Source: Nautilus pompilius
Taxonomy: Eukaryota; Mollusca; Cephalopoda; Nautilida; Nautilidae
Length of the DNA: 64,000 bases
NCBI GenBank assembly: GCA_018389105.1
Contig: JACATO010002141.1
Coordinates: 291,001-355,000 of the forward strand
Direction: 5' to 3'
Below the pieces are notes generated by a model that worked only from the letters and a program-made list of their open reading frames with translations, was not told the DNA's origin and ran no database searches. The position numbers and the translations under genes were made by a program. Below are positions 14,123 to 29,110 of this stretch, one piece after another; position 1 is the stretch's first letter, and each line of letters starts with the position of its first letter.

Positions 14123-15060
14123 ATTCTCTTGCAGTATGTCATTATATATCAGTAGTATTTTTCCAAAAAATAAAATCTAAAACATTTTTTGATTATGGAA
14201 TATACAAGTACATTATACATATTTCAATGTAAGCAATCAGTAAAACATTGAAGGTCTTCCATTGCATTTAATTCATTCTTGACTTATCAGGAGTTTTTAA
14301 TTCAAGTAATTGTCTTTTAAAATATTAGCAGAATGAATGATCAAGCTGCCGTTGTGATGGATATTACCTAATCCAGGTACCATGTGCAATAAAAGGGATG
14401 ACTCCTAGAAATGTATTACGGTAAGAGGCACATGGCTTCTTCCTAGGAAAGGCAAACATTGTTGTTTTTACTATAGCTTGGGTTGATAACTACAGAAGCC
14501 TTTGTTAGTAATACTACAATACTTAATTAAGCATGGGTGTCATTAGAATTATATTATGGTTGGTCATTATTTTGTAATTCAGAAAGATTCAATTAAAGCT
14601 AAATCAAAGCTTTGCAATTGAGAAATTGCTCAAGGTGAATAACTGCAAAACATTTACAACAATCAACATAATACATCATTTAAAGATGAAGCATGCTGCC
14701 AAAGAAAATGCAAAATGCTTCAGCAGAAAGAAAGCTTGAAAAACTCTGGCCAAGCTGTAGTAAACAGATAACTATAGAGAAATCCCTTGACAAATGAAAA
14801 AGTTGTAGGACATCAGATCCTTGAGCCATATCCATTCACACACCAAAGAATAGCAGAGATGATTGCTGTTAACTTACAGCTTTACTCATTGTAGCAGACT
14901 CTGGATTTAGAAAGCTATTCATTCACTTGTTTCCTAACCATAATATAATGCACTGTAACTTTTTCAGTCAAACAGTAAAGTAATACTAGATATCTACAAT
15001 GCTGTTTTCCAAAAACTCCAAAGGTTGTTACATAGGAAATGACAAGTAAAGCATTGACAG

Positions 15061-15736
15061 GCATTTGGAAAATGGGCTCTTAGGGCTCAAGGCTTATGGC
15101 TCACTTTGAAGGCCTCAGGAGAGGTGGTCATTTACTGTGATTAATTTTAATTTCTCTAACAGTGGTCAGAAGCCATGTGTGGTGTCATCCTTTGTGTGCA
15201 GGAAAATGAAGCTCACACCAAATGAAGACAAAAAGTCTGGAAACAGCAGCTTGGAAAATTCTTATGGCAAGAACAGGAATAAAAACACCACAATGTGAAC
15301 CAAGACAGAGATGACATCAAAAGTGGCTAAAAGATTTCATTCTACTTCATTAAAGACCAGTTCATGCCCAGTAAATAATATGACTGCCAAAAAGCATATA
15401 CTATCATCCAGTCTTTCAGCTGTCTTAATATCACCAAAGTTGAAGCTGAAGATTTCTGCATCCAACTCCTTGCCACTTGTCCTGTGTTGACCTGGCCCTA
15501 AGTTGGTGACCTCTCCCAAAATAGAGTATCTATCATCTCAATTCTCCATTGTCTACATTCATTATCCAATGCTGCCTGGCTAGGGACCACCATCTATCTC
15601 ATGCTGTTAAGTATTAAAATATTGTGATTTGTCTCTGTAAACTATCTTGCTATTCATCAGTTTGTGTGTTGTTTAATAAGTTTATTAGGTTAATTTAACT
15701 GTTCGTTTTTGCTCCTTACTAAGTTTGCACATAACA
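15061..15736 (+). repeat. 5' LTR of the Gmr1-like element
   Basis: About 676 bp. It aligns with 19482-19912 over its first two-thirds, with many substitutions and small indels, so the insertion is old. The exact start is uncertain by about 10 bp. The end is placed before TTGTGGGCTCGT, a possible primer binding site. Confidence 0.7.
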
Positions 15737-15838
15737 GATTGTGGGCTCGTTTTTCAAAATTATCTGACCAGTATTATTCTGACTTTTACTTTAGTGTGAT
15801 ATAGTTGTAGCTGCAAAATTGGTGAGAGTTTGATGCAG

Positions 15839-15871
15839 ATATATATATATATATATATTTTTTTTTTTTTT
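15839..15871. repeat. (AT)n followed by poly-T
   Basis: About 20 bp of AT repeat running into 13 T residues, just upstream of the nested hAT derivative. Confidence 0.9.
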
Positions 15872-15918
15872 ATCTGTGGTGATAATAGACCGGATTAAAG
15901 ATTTTTAAAAATCTAAAT

Positions 15919-16388
15919 CAGTGGTTTTCAACCAGGGTTCCGCCAGTACAGTCCAAGGGTTCCGCAAGTTTGAATTCAAATCCGAGAGTCCATTTTATTA
16001 TTATATGCATATTGTTTAAATATAATCAAATACCAGTAATGTTGCTGTATCCGTGCACCGCGTGAAATAGCAATTGATTGAATAAAAATATCAAATGAGC
16101 GCGGCCTATCGTATGTCCGTGGAAGATGAACTTCATGTTTGTCTGTCAAATACACGACCCAATCTTAAAGAGTTGTGCAAGAAACACCAGGCTCAAGTTT
16201 CTCATTGAATTTTTGTGAATAAATCTCATTGAATAAATGTAATTTTTTTACAGTTTATATTTTTATTGTAAATAAATCTGAACATGAGTATTTTAATTTC
16301 ATTTTATCAAATATGAGCACAGGGGTTCCTCGAGCCTCTGGAATGTTTCATTGGGGTTCCGCTCCACCAAAAGGGTTGAAAAATACTG
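15919..16388 (+). mobile_element. Non-autonomous hAT element with perfect 8-bp target duplication
   Basis: A 470-bp element with hAT ends CAGTGGTTTTCAACC and GGTTGAAAAATACTG, flanked by identical 8-bp target duplications ATCTAAAT at 15911-15918 and 16389-16396. Additional inverted motifs (GGGTTCCGC near the left, GGGGTTCCGC near the right) extend the terminal structure. The interior keeps the last codons of a ZBED/Charlie-type hAT transposase: from about 16105, MSVEDELHVCLSNTRPNL and KELCKKHQAQVSH then a stop. It is therefore an internal-deletion derivative that kept both ends and the transposase C-terminus. It lies within the Gmr1-like element's 5' untranslated region, so it inserted later. 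Confidence 0.9.
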
Positions 16389-17249
16389 ATCTAAATTGTT
16401 GTCACTAGCAGAACACTTTATCTGCCTCTTGACCCTAAGTTAAGAAATGCTGTATTACTAAAATTGGTGGTGAGTTGACTAGTTAAGAAAGGCTCTGTAG
16501 AAGCAAAAGCCATGGAATTCCTAGGAAAGGCTAAGCTTGAATTTGAGCTGAAGTAGGTACAGTTAAAGTTCACAAAGATTAAAGTGATTTATAGGCTCAG
16601 TTTCAGAGAGGAGAGAGAGAGAGAGTTTAGATTGAAAGAGTAAAATCTTCAAGCTAATATACAGGATGGAAGTAAAACTCACCAGGAGCTGAGTTTTTAT
16701 GTATCTAGAAACATCACAACTCCCTAAATTTAATAAAAGGTAAAATATTACTACTTATATGAACATGAGAAGGTAGTTCAGAGTAAGCAGCTGGTGTTTG
16801 ATACTGCAGAATGTTCTGGTAGGAAAGGCCCAAAAGGTGTATTCTGTTCCGACTGTAGAGGAAAGTTCAGATTATGAGATAGTTTAAAAAAAACCTCTAA
16901 AAGCTTTTGAGTTGGTCACTGAAGCTGACAGGTAGAAGTTAAGGAAGAGGACATGCAGCTTGCCAGAGTCTGGTAAGCTGAGGCAACTCATTTTGTTAAA
17001 GGAATTTAAAAGATGCATTACGGTGGTTAGCATTCACATACATGAACAAAAGGTGGTGACCACACCTGACAAGAAGTAGTCATTGCTGATTTACAAGCAA
17101 CCCTCAATAAGCCACATCATTCTAGTTTTAGAAAGGGCACCAGTACAAAGGTGGACAAAACATTCTGAAAGCATCTTTTCCATGAATGCTAATATGGATG
17201 AAGTTAAAAGGGACTCTTAGACCCAAGTATATTTAAGACAGAGGTTATT

Positions 17250-19304
17250 ATGCTAGCAGTCAGTCGGAGATTCCTTCGTGTACTTAGCATCCTATGCTAT
17301 CATTGTAAGCAGCAGGGTCACAAGATCTCCAGATGTGGAATCCTAAAGAAGATAATTAAGGAAAAAGAGTGGTTGGTCCATGCCAGTGTTAAGATATCTC
17401 CTAGTGCAGATCTCCAGGCAGGGCTAATCAATGAGGGTTCAAGTCTGACCATGCATCCAAGGTGGAGGGCTACAGAAGTTTCGAATCTGAAAGTTGTGTT
17501 TATATGGTTGAGAATGCTGACTGAGAACAGAAGGTTGTAATACTTTAGGACAAAAGTGCTGCTCAGACCTTGATGGAAGAGAGTATTTTACTGCTTGGTG
17601 AGGATACTTCTATGAAGGTAGGCATATTGCATGAGTGAGTCAGAGAGCACCTTGTATCATCAATACAACTTTGTTACTGGACTGTGGTTGTAGTTGTCAT
17701 GTCAACACTTCCCATTCAGGATATTAGTTTATTGTTAGTTACCTTGCTTGAAATAAGGTATAGGCAATCCCTTGCATGTCTGAAAGGCAATTGACAAGAG
17801 AATATGCTGTTTAGAGAAGGGGTTGCCCAAACAAGTCTAGGAACCACCCCAAAAGTGTCATTGCAAAACAAGAGTCCTAAGAGCATTAAGTGAAGTGTTC
17901 ATCAGTTTCTTTAAAAGTTTACTCCATAAGCAAGACTTAGATCCTGAGATACATAAGTTAGTTGAGAAAGCTTTTAATAAAGAGGTGCAAAAGTCCCAGT
18001 TTGTTATTTTTTGTCAGAAATGTTAATGAAGTAGAAGCACATAGATATCCCCACAGAAAATGAATAGACAATGGTCTATCAAATTATGGTTCTGCCCAGA
18101 TATAGGAATGAGCTCTTGAGGTTAGTACAAGTTGCCAATGGAAGAGCATTTGGATGTGTAAAACCCACAATCATATTCTCCAACATTTTTATTGGCCTAT
18201 TAATAAGCAGGATCTCTGAGATTTCTACAAAACTTATTGCATGTGTCAAGTGGTGGAAAAGCCAAATCAACTGCTCCTTTAGTACCTAGCCCAGCTTTTC
18301 ATGACTCATTCAGTAAGGTCATTTTGGACTGTGTAGGTCTCTTGCCCAAGAATAAGACTGGGAATAAATTGCTTCATTTGGAACCATGTCAACAAGTAGA
18401 GTTTTTTTCAGTTTGTGCAGCAGTGTTTAGACTTTTTTCTGATAAACCAAGTATTACCACAGCCACAAGGCATAATGCTGATGTCAAGAACACCTGCTCA
18501 GTCAAAGAGCATCCTTATATAATGGATCCTGAAAAGCATGCTTTAGCTTAAAAAGAAATAGAGTACATGTTAGAGAATTATATTATTGAGCCCAGTCAGT
18601 GAAGTTCATCATTGTTGCTGGTCCACAAACCTGATAACAGCCAATGGTTTTATGTTGTTTAGGCAAACTCCAAGATTAAGCAAATTTGACTTAGGTAAGA
18701 CCTATTTGGCAGGTGCATCTTACAAAGAGAGCGATACAAATCTCTGCATTTGTCAACTCCAAAAGTTTATACCAGATTAAGCTTTTACCTTTTGGAATAA
18801 AAAATACACTAAGTATATTTCAGGATTTGAGGAGCAGTGTGACTTCAGAGTTAAAAAGCTGTGTAATGCATATCATTACTGCTGTATTTTACAGTGACTC
18901 AGTCTCAGCACATAGATGGAATACATATTTTCTTTGACAAAATGTCCTAGGCAAAGTTAACAGTCAACTTTTCAAAGAGTTACTCAGGCCACATACTATT
19001 TATCTTGATCATATTTTAGGACAGGCTCAGGTAATGCTGAGAAAGGCTAAGACTGTTATACAGGAGTTTTCTGTTCCTACTACAAATAAAGCAAACATGT
19101 GGTTTCTCAGAATGACCAGATTCTACAGAAAGTTCTCTTGCAATTTTTCTCATGTAGACACCTCTTCAACGAATATGTCAACCAAGAAAAGAAAAACTTT
19201 TGGACTGATACACACAATGATAAACAAGAATAGAAGGCTGTTAAACTAGAGTTTATTTTTGCAAGAACATTAATGTGATTGCTGATGCCTTGTCAAGAGT
19301 ATAA
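17250..19304 (+). pseudogene. Gmr1-like gag-pol relic (zinc knuckle, integrase, reverse transcriptase, RNase H tail)
   Basis: Segments in coding order are as follows. At 17295-17336 the CCHC zinc knuckle CYHCKQQGHKISRC of a Gag protein. At about 18080-18360 an integrase zinc-binding region (HFYWPINKQDL, YCMCQVVEKPNQ) and the start of the integrase core (FSKVILDCVGLLPKNKTGNK). At about 18410-18600 the reverse transcriptase N-terminus (EHPYIMDPEKHA, then EYMLENYIIEPSQ). At 18713-18937 the palm (KLLPFGIKNTLSIFQ); where YxDD is expected the sequence reads MHIITAVFYSD, so both catalytic aspartates are lost. At 19266-19304 the RNase H end, NINVIADALSRV then stop. Most of the integrase core, the RT fingers and the RNase H are deleted or frameshifted. 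It is a dead copy. Confidence 0.82.
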
Positions 19305-19481
19305 AGTGTCTTTTGTGTTCCAACTGCTTTGGTGTATATCATTTTAAGTGCAAAAGCTGTCCAACTATACTAACTGTTGATGTGATGCGTAATGGTTAGG
19401 ATATCCTTGATTGTGTAATGCAATATTATTAAGTGAAAAGAAAATCTTCCTAATGTAATATTTTGTTTCAAGGAGGGGATT

Positions 19482-19912
19482 TGTTGTGGAAGACTCGCTT
19501 TCAGGGTTCATGGCTCACTTTGGTGGTTTCAAAAGACTCACTGATGGTCATCTACTAATTAATTTTAATTTCACTAACAATGGTCAATGGTCAGTGGTCA
19601 TGTGCAGCGTCCTCCTTTGTGTGGAAAATATCCCACACTAAGTGACAATTAATCTTAATTTCCTTGGGAAAATGGCCTGAGGCATTCTTTTGACAAGGAC
19701 AGGAATAAAGGGCATCATAACATGACCAACAGGGAAGAGATTATACCAGAAATCCCAAGAAGACTTCACCAGAGACCAGTTCACACTCAGAAAAAAATAT
19801 TGCTGCCAGGAAGCAAGGACTGTCCAGTCATTCAGCTGACCTAGCATCACCAAAGTTGAAGCTTTCCATATCCAACTCCTTGTATCTCGTCCTTTGCTGA
19901 CCTGGCCCTAAG
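19482..19912 (+). repeat. 3' LTR of the Gmr1-like element, truncated
   Basis: It starts right after the polypurine tract AAGGAGGGGAT with TGTTGTGGAAGAC. It aligns with the 5' LTR until CCTGGCCCTAAG at 19901-19912 and then diverges completely, so about 240 bp of the LTR end is missing. Confidence 0.75.
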
Positions 19913-22900
19913 ATTGTTTTTACTATGAAATACCGATATCATATTTAACCGATAAACAGTCTTCTACTAAATGTATTCACAATTGGGGGCATATCACATG
20001 CTAAAACATAATACTGATCAAAGAAACTCAATCATGGCAAATGCAGTAGACCATAATATTCAAAATCTAACTTCATATCAATGGAACCTAGCTGAAAACT
20101 TGTCTGTCATCAAAAGCATTATGAACAAATCATAACTTCTGTTATAATTCCATCCATTTTAGCTCAAGAACTCCTCGCAGACAAAGCTAACACAAATATC
20201 ACTATCAAAAAGATACTGTCAACTGTGGATCAGCTAAAAGCTAACATGCAACAGCATTTACAAAAGTATTTGGTGAATAAGAAACCCTGTGTTTCCACAT
20301 GCACAGACCTCACTTCAAACTAAGGTTCCAAAGTAAAGGCATGAATGTAAATAAAATAAGGTATAGTTGGTAAAACAAATTTTTTAAATGATAGTTGAAG
20401 AGATTAGGCAAAGCCCCAAAAGGACTGTAATCACAGCTTGATACAAGTCTTGATGATCCGAACTAGCCACAAACTTCAACTGCTGAATCAATAGCAACAG
20501 TTCCTGGACTTTGATAGGATTGCTAAGAACAGCAACAGGAAAGAAACAAAGCTGGCAGTTCTTCAACCAAATCAGAAAAAATACACTGCAAACGAGATCA
20601 AGGCACTTTTTAACTGGCTCCTTTTAACCAAGCATGAAGATCCTTTGTTACAGTACAAACAAAATACTCCACCTCAAAATGCTGAAAGGGCTGGCACAAG
20701 TACATCTATGAGCATCTCCATCTTCCATAGACAGTGGATAATTTTTAGCATTGATGGAAATGATAAGCTAACAAGAAATTACCTCAATCCAAAAAGCAGT
20801 TAAAAATTGTTTCTGTATTATAATTTAATGACTTTTGACTTTAAATACAAAGTTATACTTTTGGAAAATTTACATATTCATTTTCATTTTTGAATCTGCA
20901 TTTGTAGATCAGTATTACTTTCAGTATTTTGACTTTCATATGGCCATGTATTAGTCTGGATATGGAAATGGCTGTTTATTAGTTTAACATAAACATCTTT
21001 AGAAAATTTTCATTATATTTTTGATAGCTTTTAGAAGCTTCATAAATTGTATTAGATTTTGAATATATGGTCATAGAAAACTATTGCTTCTAATATTTTG
21101 GCTTTTTAATTCATCTAGGTTTTTTATTAATTGGCACTTTAATATGTCTATACTGATTATTTACCATTACATTTGAGATGATTTCAAATTTCTCTTTAAA
21201 TTTTCTCTCTCTTTTTTTTTTCTTTTCTTTTGATAAAATTAAGTCTCATAAATCTGTTGAATTTTGAATTGTGATTTTAGATCCATATTACTTTTTATCT
21301 TTTAACCTTCACCTGGTCACGTGCAGGGTCATCATTTCTGGATTGGAAAAAAAAGGGATTTCAGGAAGCAATCCCCTAAATCTGCACTAAAATGTATATG
21401 TATATAGGTTAGCTATGTATGTGTGAAAGTATGATAATTGAATGAATGCCAATGGAACTTACTATCTTTACCCACCCAAACCTCCAACTTCAAGCCACAG
21501 ATCAATACCCATAGTTGTGTGTTAATCTGGATAAATCAATTTGTTGATAAAATATTGATGTGATATGGAAAACACAGACAGAAAAATAGGGATTATTTTT
21601 CTGACATAAAAAAAAATACAAGTTTCTCATTTGCTGCTCTGAAGCCTAATAATCAGAAAAATGGCCAGTAAGACAGATTACTTATTATCTACCAATTAAA
21701 TGGCATATACCTAATGAGGATGCTCCATCACAGAATTTTTGTCAATTTATTCTAAGGTTTGGTCATAAAATTCAAAATATGTCTTGCTAGATGTTGAGAA
21801 AGAGACATATCTGCATTTTAATATCAAAAAGTCATTCTTACAATGACTTGACTTGCAGTATCAATAGCTTTTTAATATAGTTAGTTCCTTCTATAGCTAA
21901 ACCAATTTCTGATAATCTCAGGAAAGCTACAGATTGACAATTTCCATACCCAAGTGCCTCTAGAAGGGTTGAAATAAAACTACCAATAACAAGAATATTT
22001 TGTCATATAATATCTTTTCAACATAAAGCTACAGCTTAAACATAATTAAGCCTCTAGCTGTACATCATATGAAGCAGTAAACAGTTGATCTAAAGATCAG
22101 AGATAAAGACATAAAATACAAAGCCAAAGCAATGTCTAAAGTATTTCCAGAGAATAAAAAGATCAACAAAGGCTGAGAAAACCCATGACTGGCTATGAGG
22201 ATATGATTGGAGTTTTAAAAAAAAATCACAGATAAAAGCATACAACGTTTTGGTGTGATCAATGAAACATTAAAGGCATAAATAATAAACAATGATGGCA
22301 GAAGCCAATCTGAACTTAGATCAGTCTCTGAAGTGAAAGATGGAAACTTGATTCTTCATAAAACCATGCAAACTTGTTCTGCAAACTGTAAGTGCTTATT
22401 GTCAAGATATGTCAATACAAGTAAGTGCTTTTGTAACAAACCAGATAACAATGTCATTAGGTGACAAAAACCATGTGCAGCTGCCAGGCTAAAAAACACA
22501 ATAAAACTTGCAGAAAATAAACAAAAACTGAGGAAAAAACATTAATAGAATGATGATTCTCCCAAATTGCAGAAAGAAACCAATAATTGTATGGCACCAA
22601 TTTAGGCCAGTAGTTGAAGCCAACAATTCATCAAACCAAGTCCCACATATTTAGCTGATAGAACAATTAATATTTGGACCAAATCCTTGCACAACAGCCA
22701 TCTTGTTGGTGGGGCAAATGGTTGGAATGAAAATGTAGAGGCTGTTTCACTTGATGTCCTTTGAGGAGGACAACTAGTATGCAAAGACAAAATGCTCTGA
22801 GATATATAGATGAGAGGGCCACCAAGGACAAGAAGGTAGATTAAGATTATCATGAAGCTTTTATGGTCTGATCATTAAGGAGAACATGGCAATAAACTGG

Positions 22901-23449
22901 CTAAGTATCCATAGCCATAAGTCAGAAGACATTAGTGAAAATTTGTAAAATAGCATCATATTTCACCAGCATCAAATTGGCTAAGAGGCAAGATGCAAGA
23001 CATATTTGGTAAATGTATGCTAAATAGAGAACACACAAAAAAAAACAATGGTTAAAAGTTGCATTAAAAATCTGTACACCAAGTAGAATAGTGGGAGCTG
23101 CTAAAATATAATTAACACAATGAAACAGACCATCCTGATGAAGAGCTTTACAGTGGATAGAAATTAACCATGGATTATCATTTAAGTTATGAAGCAACTG
23201 AAATCAATTTTTCTGTTTCCAGAGGTTGAGGCAAGGGTTAAAATTAATTTAAAGGTTCAACAAACCTATTAGTTCATAAACTTCCTTAAAAAACAATTAT
23301 TTTCAAGAAACTGTCGTATACGTGATTTTATAAGTTATGAGTAGAAAACAAAGTACATAACAACTAAATAAATTTCTGTTGATTAGTTGATTCTAAAATT
23401 TTAATATTAAAAGGGTACAAATAAAATGAAGAGAAAAAAAAAAGCACTG
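19913..23449. other. Kinase intron with unassigned element debris
   Basis: AT-rich sequence without a recognised gene. Some stretches have coding-like composition but could not be assigned: about 20060-20330, about 20400-20800, and a cysteine-rich phrase near 22376 on the plus strand (CSANCKCLLSRYVNTSKCFC). That phrase loosely recalls the cysteine-rich tails of some integrase-type transposases. 20820-21330 is a T-rich low-complexity block. Two minus-strand open frames (22602-22853, 22922-23197) are hydrophobic and match nothing. Confidence 0.45.
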
Positions 23450-23705
23450 AGATTACCTTTGTACCACAAGTTACAAATTCTGACAATGTACTACTGCCAG
23501 GACTTGTAGCAATTTTCAGATCATAAGCATTAGCTGCATTTCTAAATTGTGACTGTAAATCTTGAATGGTCATACTTGTAGACTTTTCCAAAAGTCCACA
23601 ATGCTTCTGGACATTCATGTGACTTCCTAATGCCAATTTATCTACACTTGAAATATCAAAGTTTTTCATACACAATCTGCATTCATCCTTACATTTGCCT
23701 CCTCA
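23450..23705 (-). pseudogene. Zinc-finger coding relic, probably N-terminus of a hAT-like transposase; unidentified
   Basis: On the minus strand the frame reads GGKCKDECRLCMKNFDISSV, then LALGSHMNVQKHC, followed by about 45 more open codons to GTKV. The spacing CxxC...HxxxxxH is that of a BED or U1-type zinc finger, as found at the start of several transposase families, and the phrase CxLCxKxFDIS is familiar from such proteins. The open frame ends beside a possible splice donor (AAAG|GTAATC near 23451), so a domesticated exon cannot be excluded. A MITE (23751-24096) sits immediately upstream in this orientation and may have split the original coding region. I cannot name the family. Confidence 0.45.
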
Positions 23706-23750
23706 ATTGTCACAAGCCAATCAAAATACTTTGGATTGTTAGCCACTGTA

Positions 23751-24096
23751 CAGGGTGGTCCAAAAGTGTTGTTAGCCCCACATCTTTCTTTGAAGTAGTA
23801 TGTTTAGATATCATTAATAAGAAGTGCAGACAGTAATATGTTGCATTTACACAAATTAACAAGGCTTTGCTGTACAAAATATTCCATAGGAAATGGAACC
23901 AGATCATTTTGTCTCAAAAATGGTTGTCATACCAACCTCCTGGATCCTTAAAGAGGTCCCGTTCCTGACTGGTATGTAATAAAGAACTTGTATATACATC
24001 TTGTCCCTTTTTACATGATGCATTACACCATGCACCACCCTATATCCATGTTACAGTCATTTTGAGGGGGAGCAACAAGACTTTCGGATCACCCTG
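23751..24096. mobile_element. Mariner-like MITE, 346 bp, TA-flanked
   Basis: The ends CAGGGTGGTCCAAAAGTGTTG and CAGGGTGATCCGAAAGTCTTG (the second read on the minus strand) form imperfect terminal inverted repeats, flanked by TA at 23749-23750 and 24097-24098. No transposase remnant was recognised inside. The structure is that of a non-autonomous Tc1/mariner-type element. Confidence 0.85.
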
Positions 24097-24098
24097 TA

Positions 24099-27380
<3,282 letters not shown>

Positions 27381-29110
27381 CAGGGTTTCTTAACCAGAGC
27401 ATGTAAAGCCTCATCAGGGGGGGTCCATGAGATTTTTTAGAGAAGCAGAAAATATTTTAAGTGTAAACATGAAATGCTGTGTGCTACATGCCCAGATTAC
27501 CTGAAAATGAAAGGATCATGCTCATGTTGCCATGTGCTTGTCTGTTTAACAGGAAATGAGTGAAGTGTACAATGTACATGCACTCTAGGTGACTGCTTAA
27601 TATTTTATGGCCAATGAGAATGCCAAATTTTTACCAAGGCATGAAATATGTTAGTGCTGAAATACCAGGCAATACCATTGGCTTTTAATTTAGAGAGAAA
27701 CTACAAATGGTCGGTACATAGCAGGTCACTATGCTGCTCTGCTGCAAGCACATCTGAAATAACCATTACTCTCACCATTTCCACAGAAGGACCAGTATTC
27801 TGCTTCTTTACATTCTTTTTTGGAAAGTTATTATGAGGTTACATTTATTATTATCTGAATGTGCTTTATAAGTGATTAGATGTGTCATTACTTAAGTATT
27901 GGATTAAATTGGAAGTATATAGGATTGACCTTGCTCATTTAGCCAATTTTAGAAACAAAAGAACATGTTTTTATATGCTGATGTTAACCCTATTTTAACA
28001 GTGTATTTGCAAGCTTCAATACTATGGAAGGAAGGGACTGTGCAGGAATAGCACTGCTAGCAGTTTTATTGTGGTTACAATAAGTGAGAGGCTGGTGTTA
28101 TGTTACATGTTGTTGCAGCTTAACATTTTAAAATATGACCATTTTGCCAAGCCACTTTCTTCATCTCCTCTCTGGAGACTCATGAAAATTTATTCATAAA
28201 ATTGTTACATACAAGCAAAATTAATAGGAATAATTATATTTAATTATTCTAATTTCTTACTAATAAAAATGTATTAGTAATGAGTAATGTCAATGTCATT
28301 CAAGTAAAAAAAAACAGCTGTTTTTACTCAATTCTTTTTATCTGCTTTTTTTAAAAAATGTTATTAATTTTTTTCAGGTCTGATTTTTTTCTTCACCAAT
28401 GATTTTATTATGTCAAGAAGCATTGTTACAATGATACATATGTGCACTATGGCTTCACTTAGTGCACAACAAAGATGGTTTACAAAAGCTATGATGTTTT
28501 CTCTGCTAAAGGTGCTCAACAATGAAGGCATGAAGCCATCCAACCTGGGAATTTTGACAACACATTAGCTTCATTCAAAACAAACCGAGCAAGAAGCACA
28601 CTCTCCAGTTATGGATTTCTATACCAGAAAAAGTGAGGGTTAGAGAGAAGTTATTGTGTGGCATCAAGGATTGCTGAAGTAGCAGCATACAACTGCAGAG
28701 AATCTGGTTAAACTATGCACTATGGAAATGGCCAAGCTAAAGTGCAGTAAATGCAAAACAAAAATTGCAAATGATGCTATTCACAAACAAATCAAGGAAA
28801 TGTCATAAGACATCCAAAATCAGGTCATAGAGCAGATTAAGAAGAGTACAGGAAAAATTATCTTTCAGTTGGATGAAACAACTGATCTCTAATTATACTG
28901 ATCTTCTCATTTTTGTTCGATATGTGCATGAGAATGATATCAAGCAAGAATTTCTCTTTTGTGAGCCACTGAAAGAAACAATGAAAGCAGTAAATATTAT
29001 GGAAATGATGAATACATTTTTAGTAAAACATCTGATAACTGGTAATTTATTGAAAAATTGTGAATTTCACAGTTTTAAGGCAATAACTTTGCAAAATATT
29101 TTATTAATTA
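27381..29110 (+). mobile_element. ZBED-type hAT relic, 5' end and part of the transposase
   Basis: A hAT-type terminus, CAGGGTTTCTTAACCAGAGC, starts at 27381; the right-hand partner was not found. Coding relics on the plus strand begin near 28520 (NEGMKPSNL, recalling the end of a BED finger). They continue with KCKTKIANDAIHKQIKEMS, then near 28860 FQLDETTDL, which includes the first catalytic aspartate block of hAT transposases. At 28900-28980 they read LLIFVRYVHENDIKQEFLFC, a very characteristic ZBED5-like phrase. Nothing resembling the later RNase H-like half or the C-terminal dimerisation region follows, so the element is truncated. Stops and frameshifts are frequent. Confidence 0.7.

Larger units (their letters stand above)
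9618..15060. other. Kinase intron, no gene seen
   Basis: AT-rich intronic sequence with poly-A and poly-T tracts and no recognisable coding relic. It holds an (ATT)n repeat at 14071-14122 and an 11-bp inverted repeat at 11417-11460, listed separately. Moderately less AT-rich patches (about 11390-11560 and 13200-13430) may be old element debris, but I could not assign them. Confidence 0.5.
15061..19912 (+). mobile_element. Gmr1-like Ty3/gypsy LTR retrotransposon relic
   Basis: Two diverged copies of one long terminal repeat flank a broken gag-pol. They align over blocks such as ATGGCTCACTTT, TTAATTTTAATTTC, AGACCAGTTCA, TCACCAAAGTTGAAGC and TGACCTGGCCCTAAG. The 5' LTR is about 15061-15736 and the 3' LTR about 19482-19912, truncated. 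A polypurine tract (AAGGAGGGGAT) directly precedes the 3' LTR, and TGTGGGCTCGT just inside the 5' LTR may be a primer binding site. The coding order is gag zinc knuckle, integrase, reverse transcriptase, end of RNase H. Integrase upstream of reverse transcriptase, with pol ending in a DALSRV-type RNase H tail next to the 3' LTR, is the arrangement of the Gmr1 clade of Ty3/gypsy elements. A hAT derivative is nested at 15919-16388. Confidence 0.8.
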
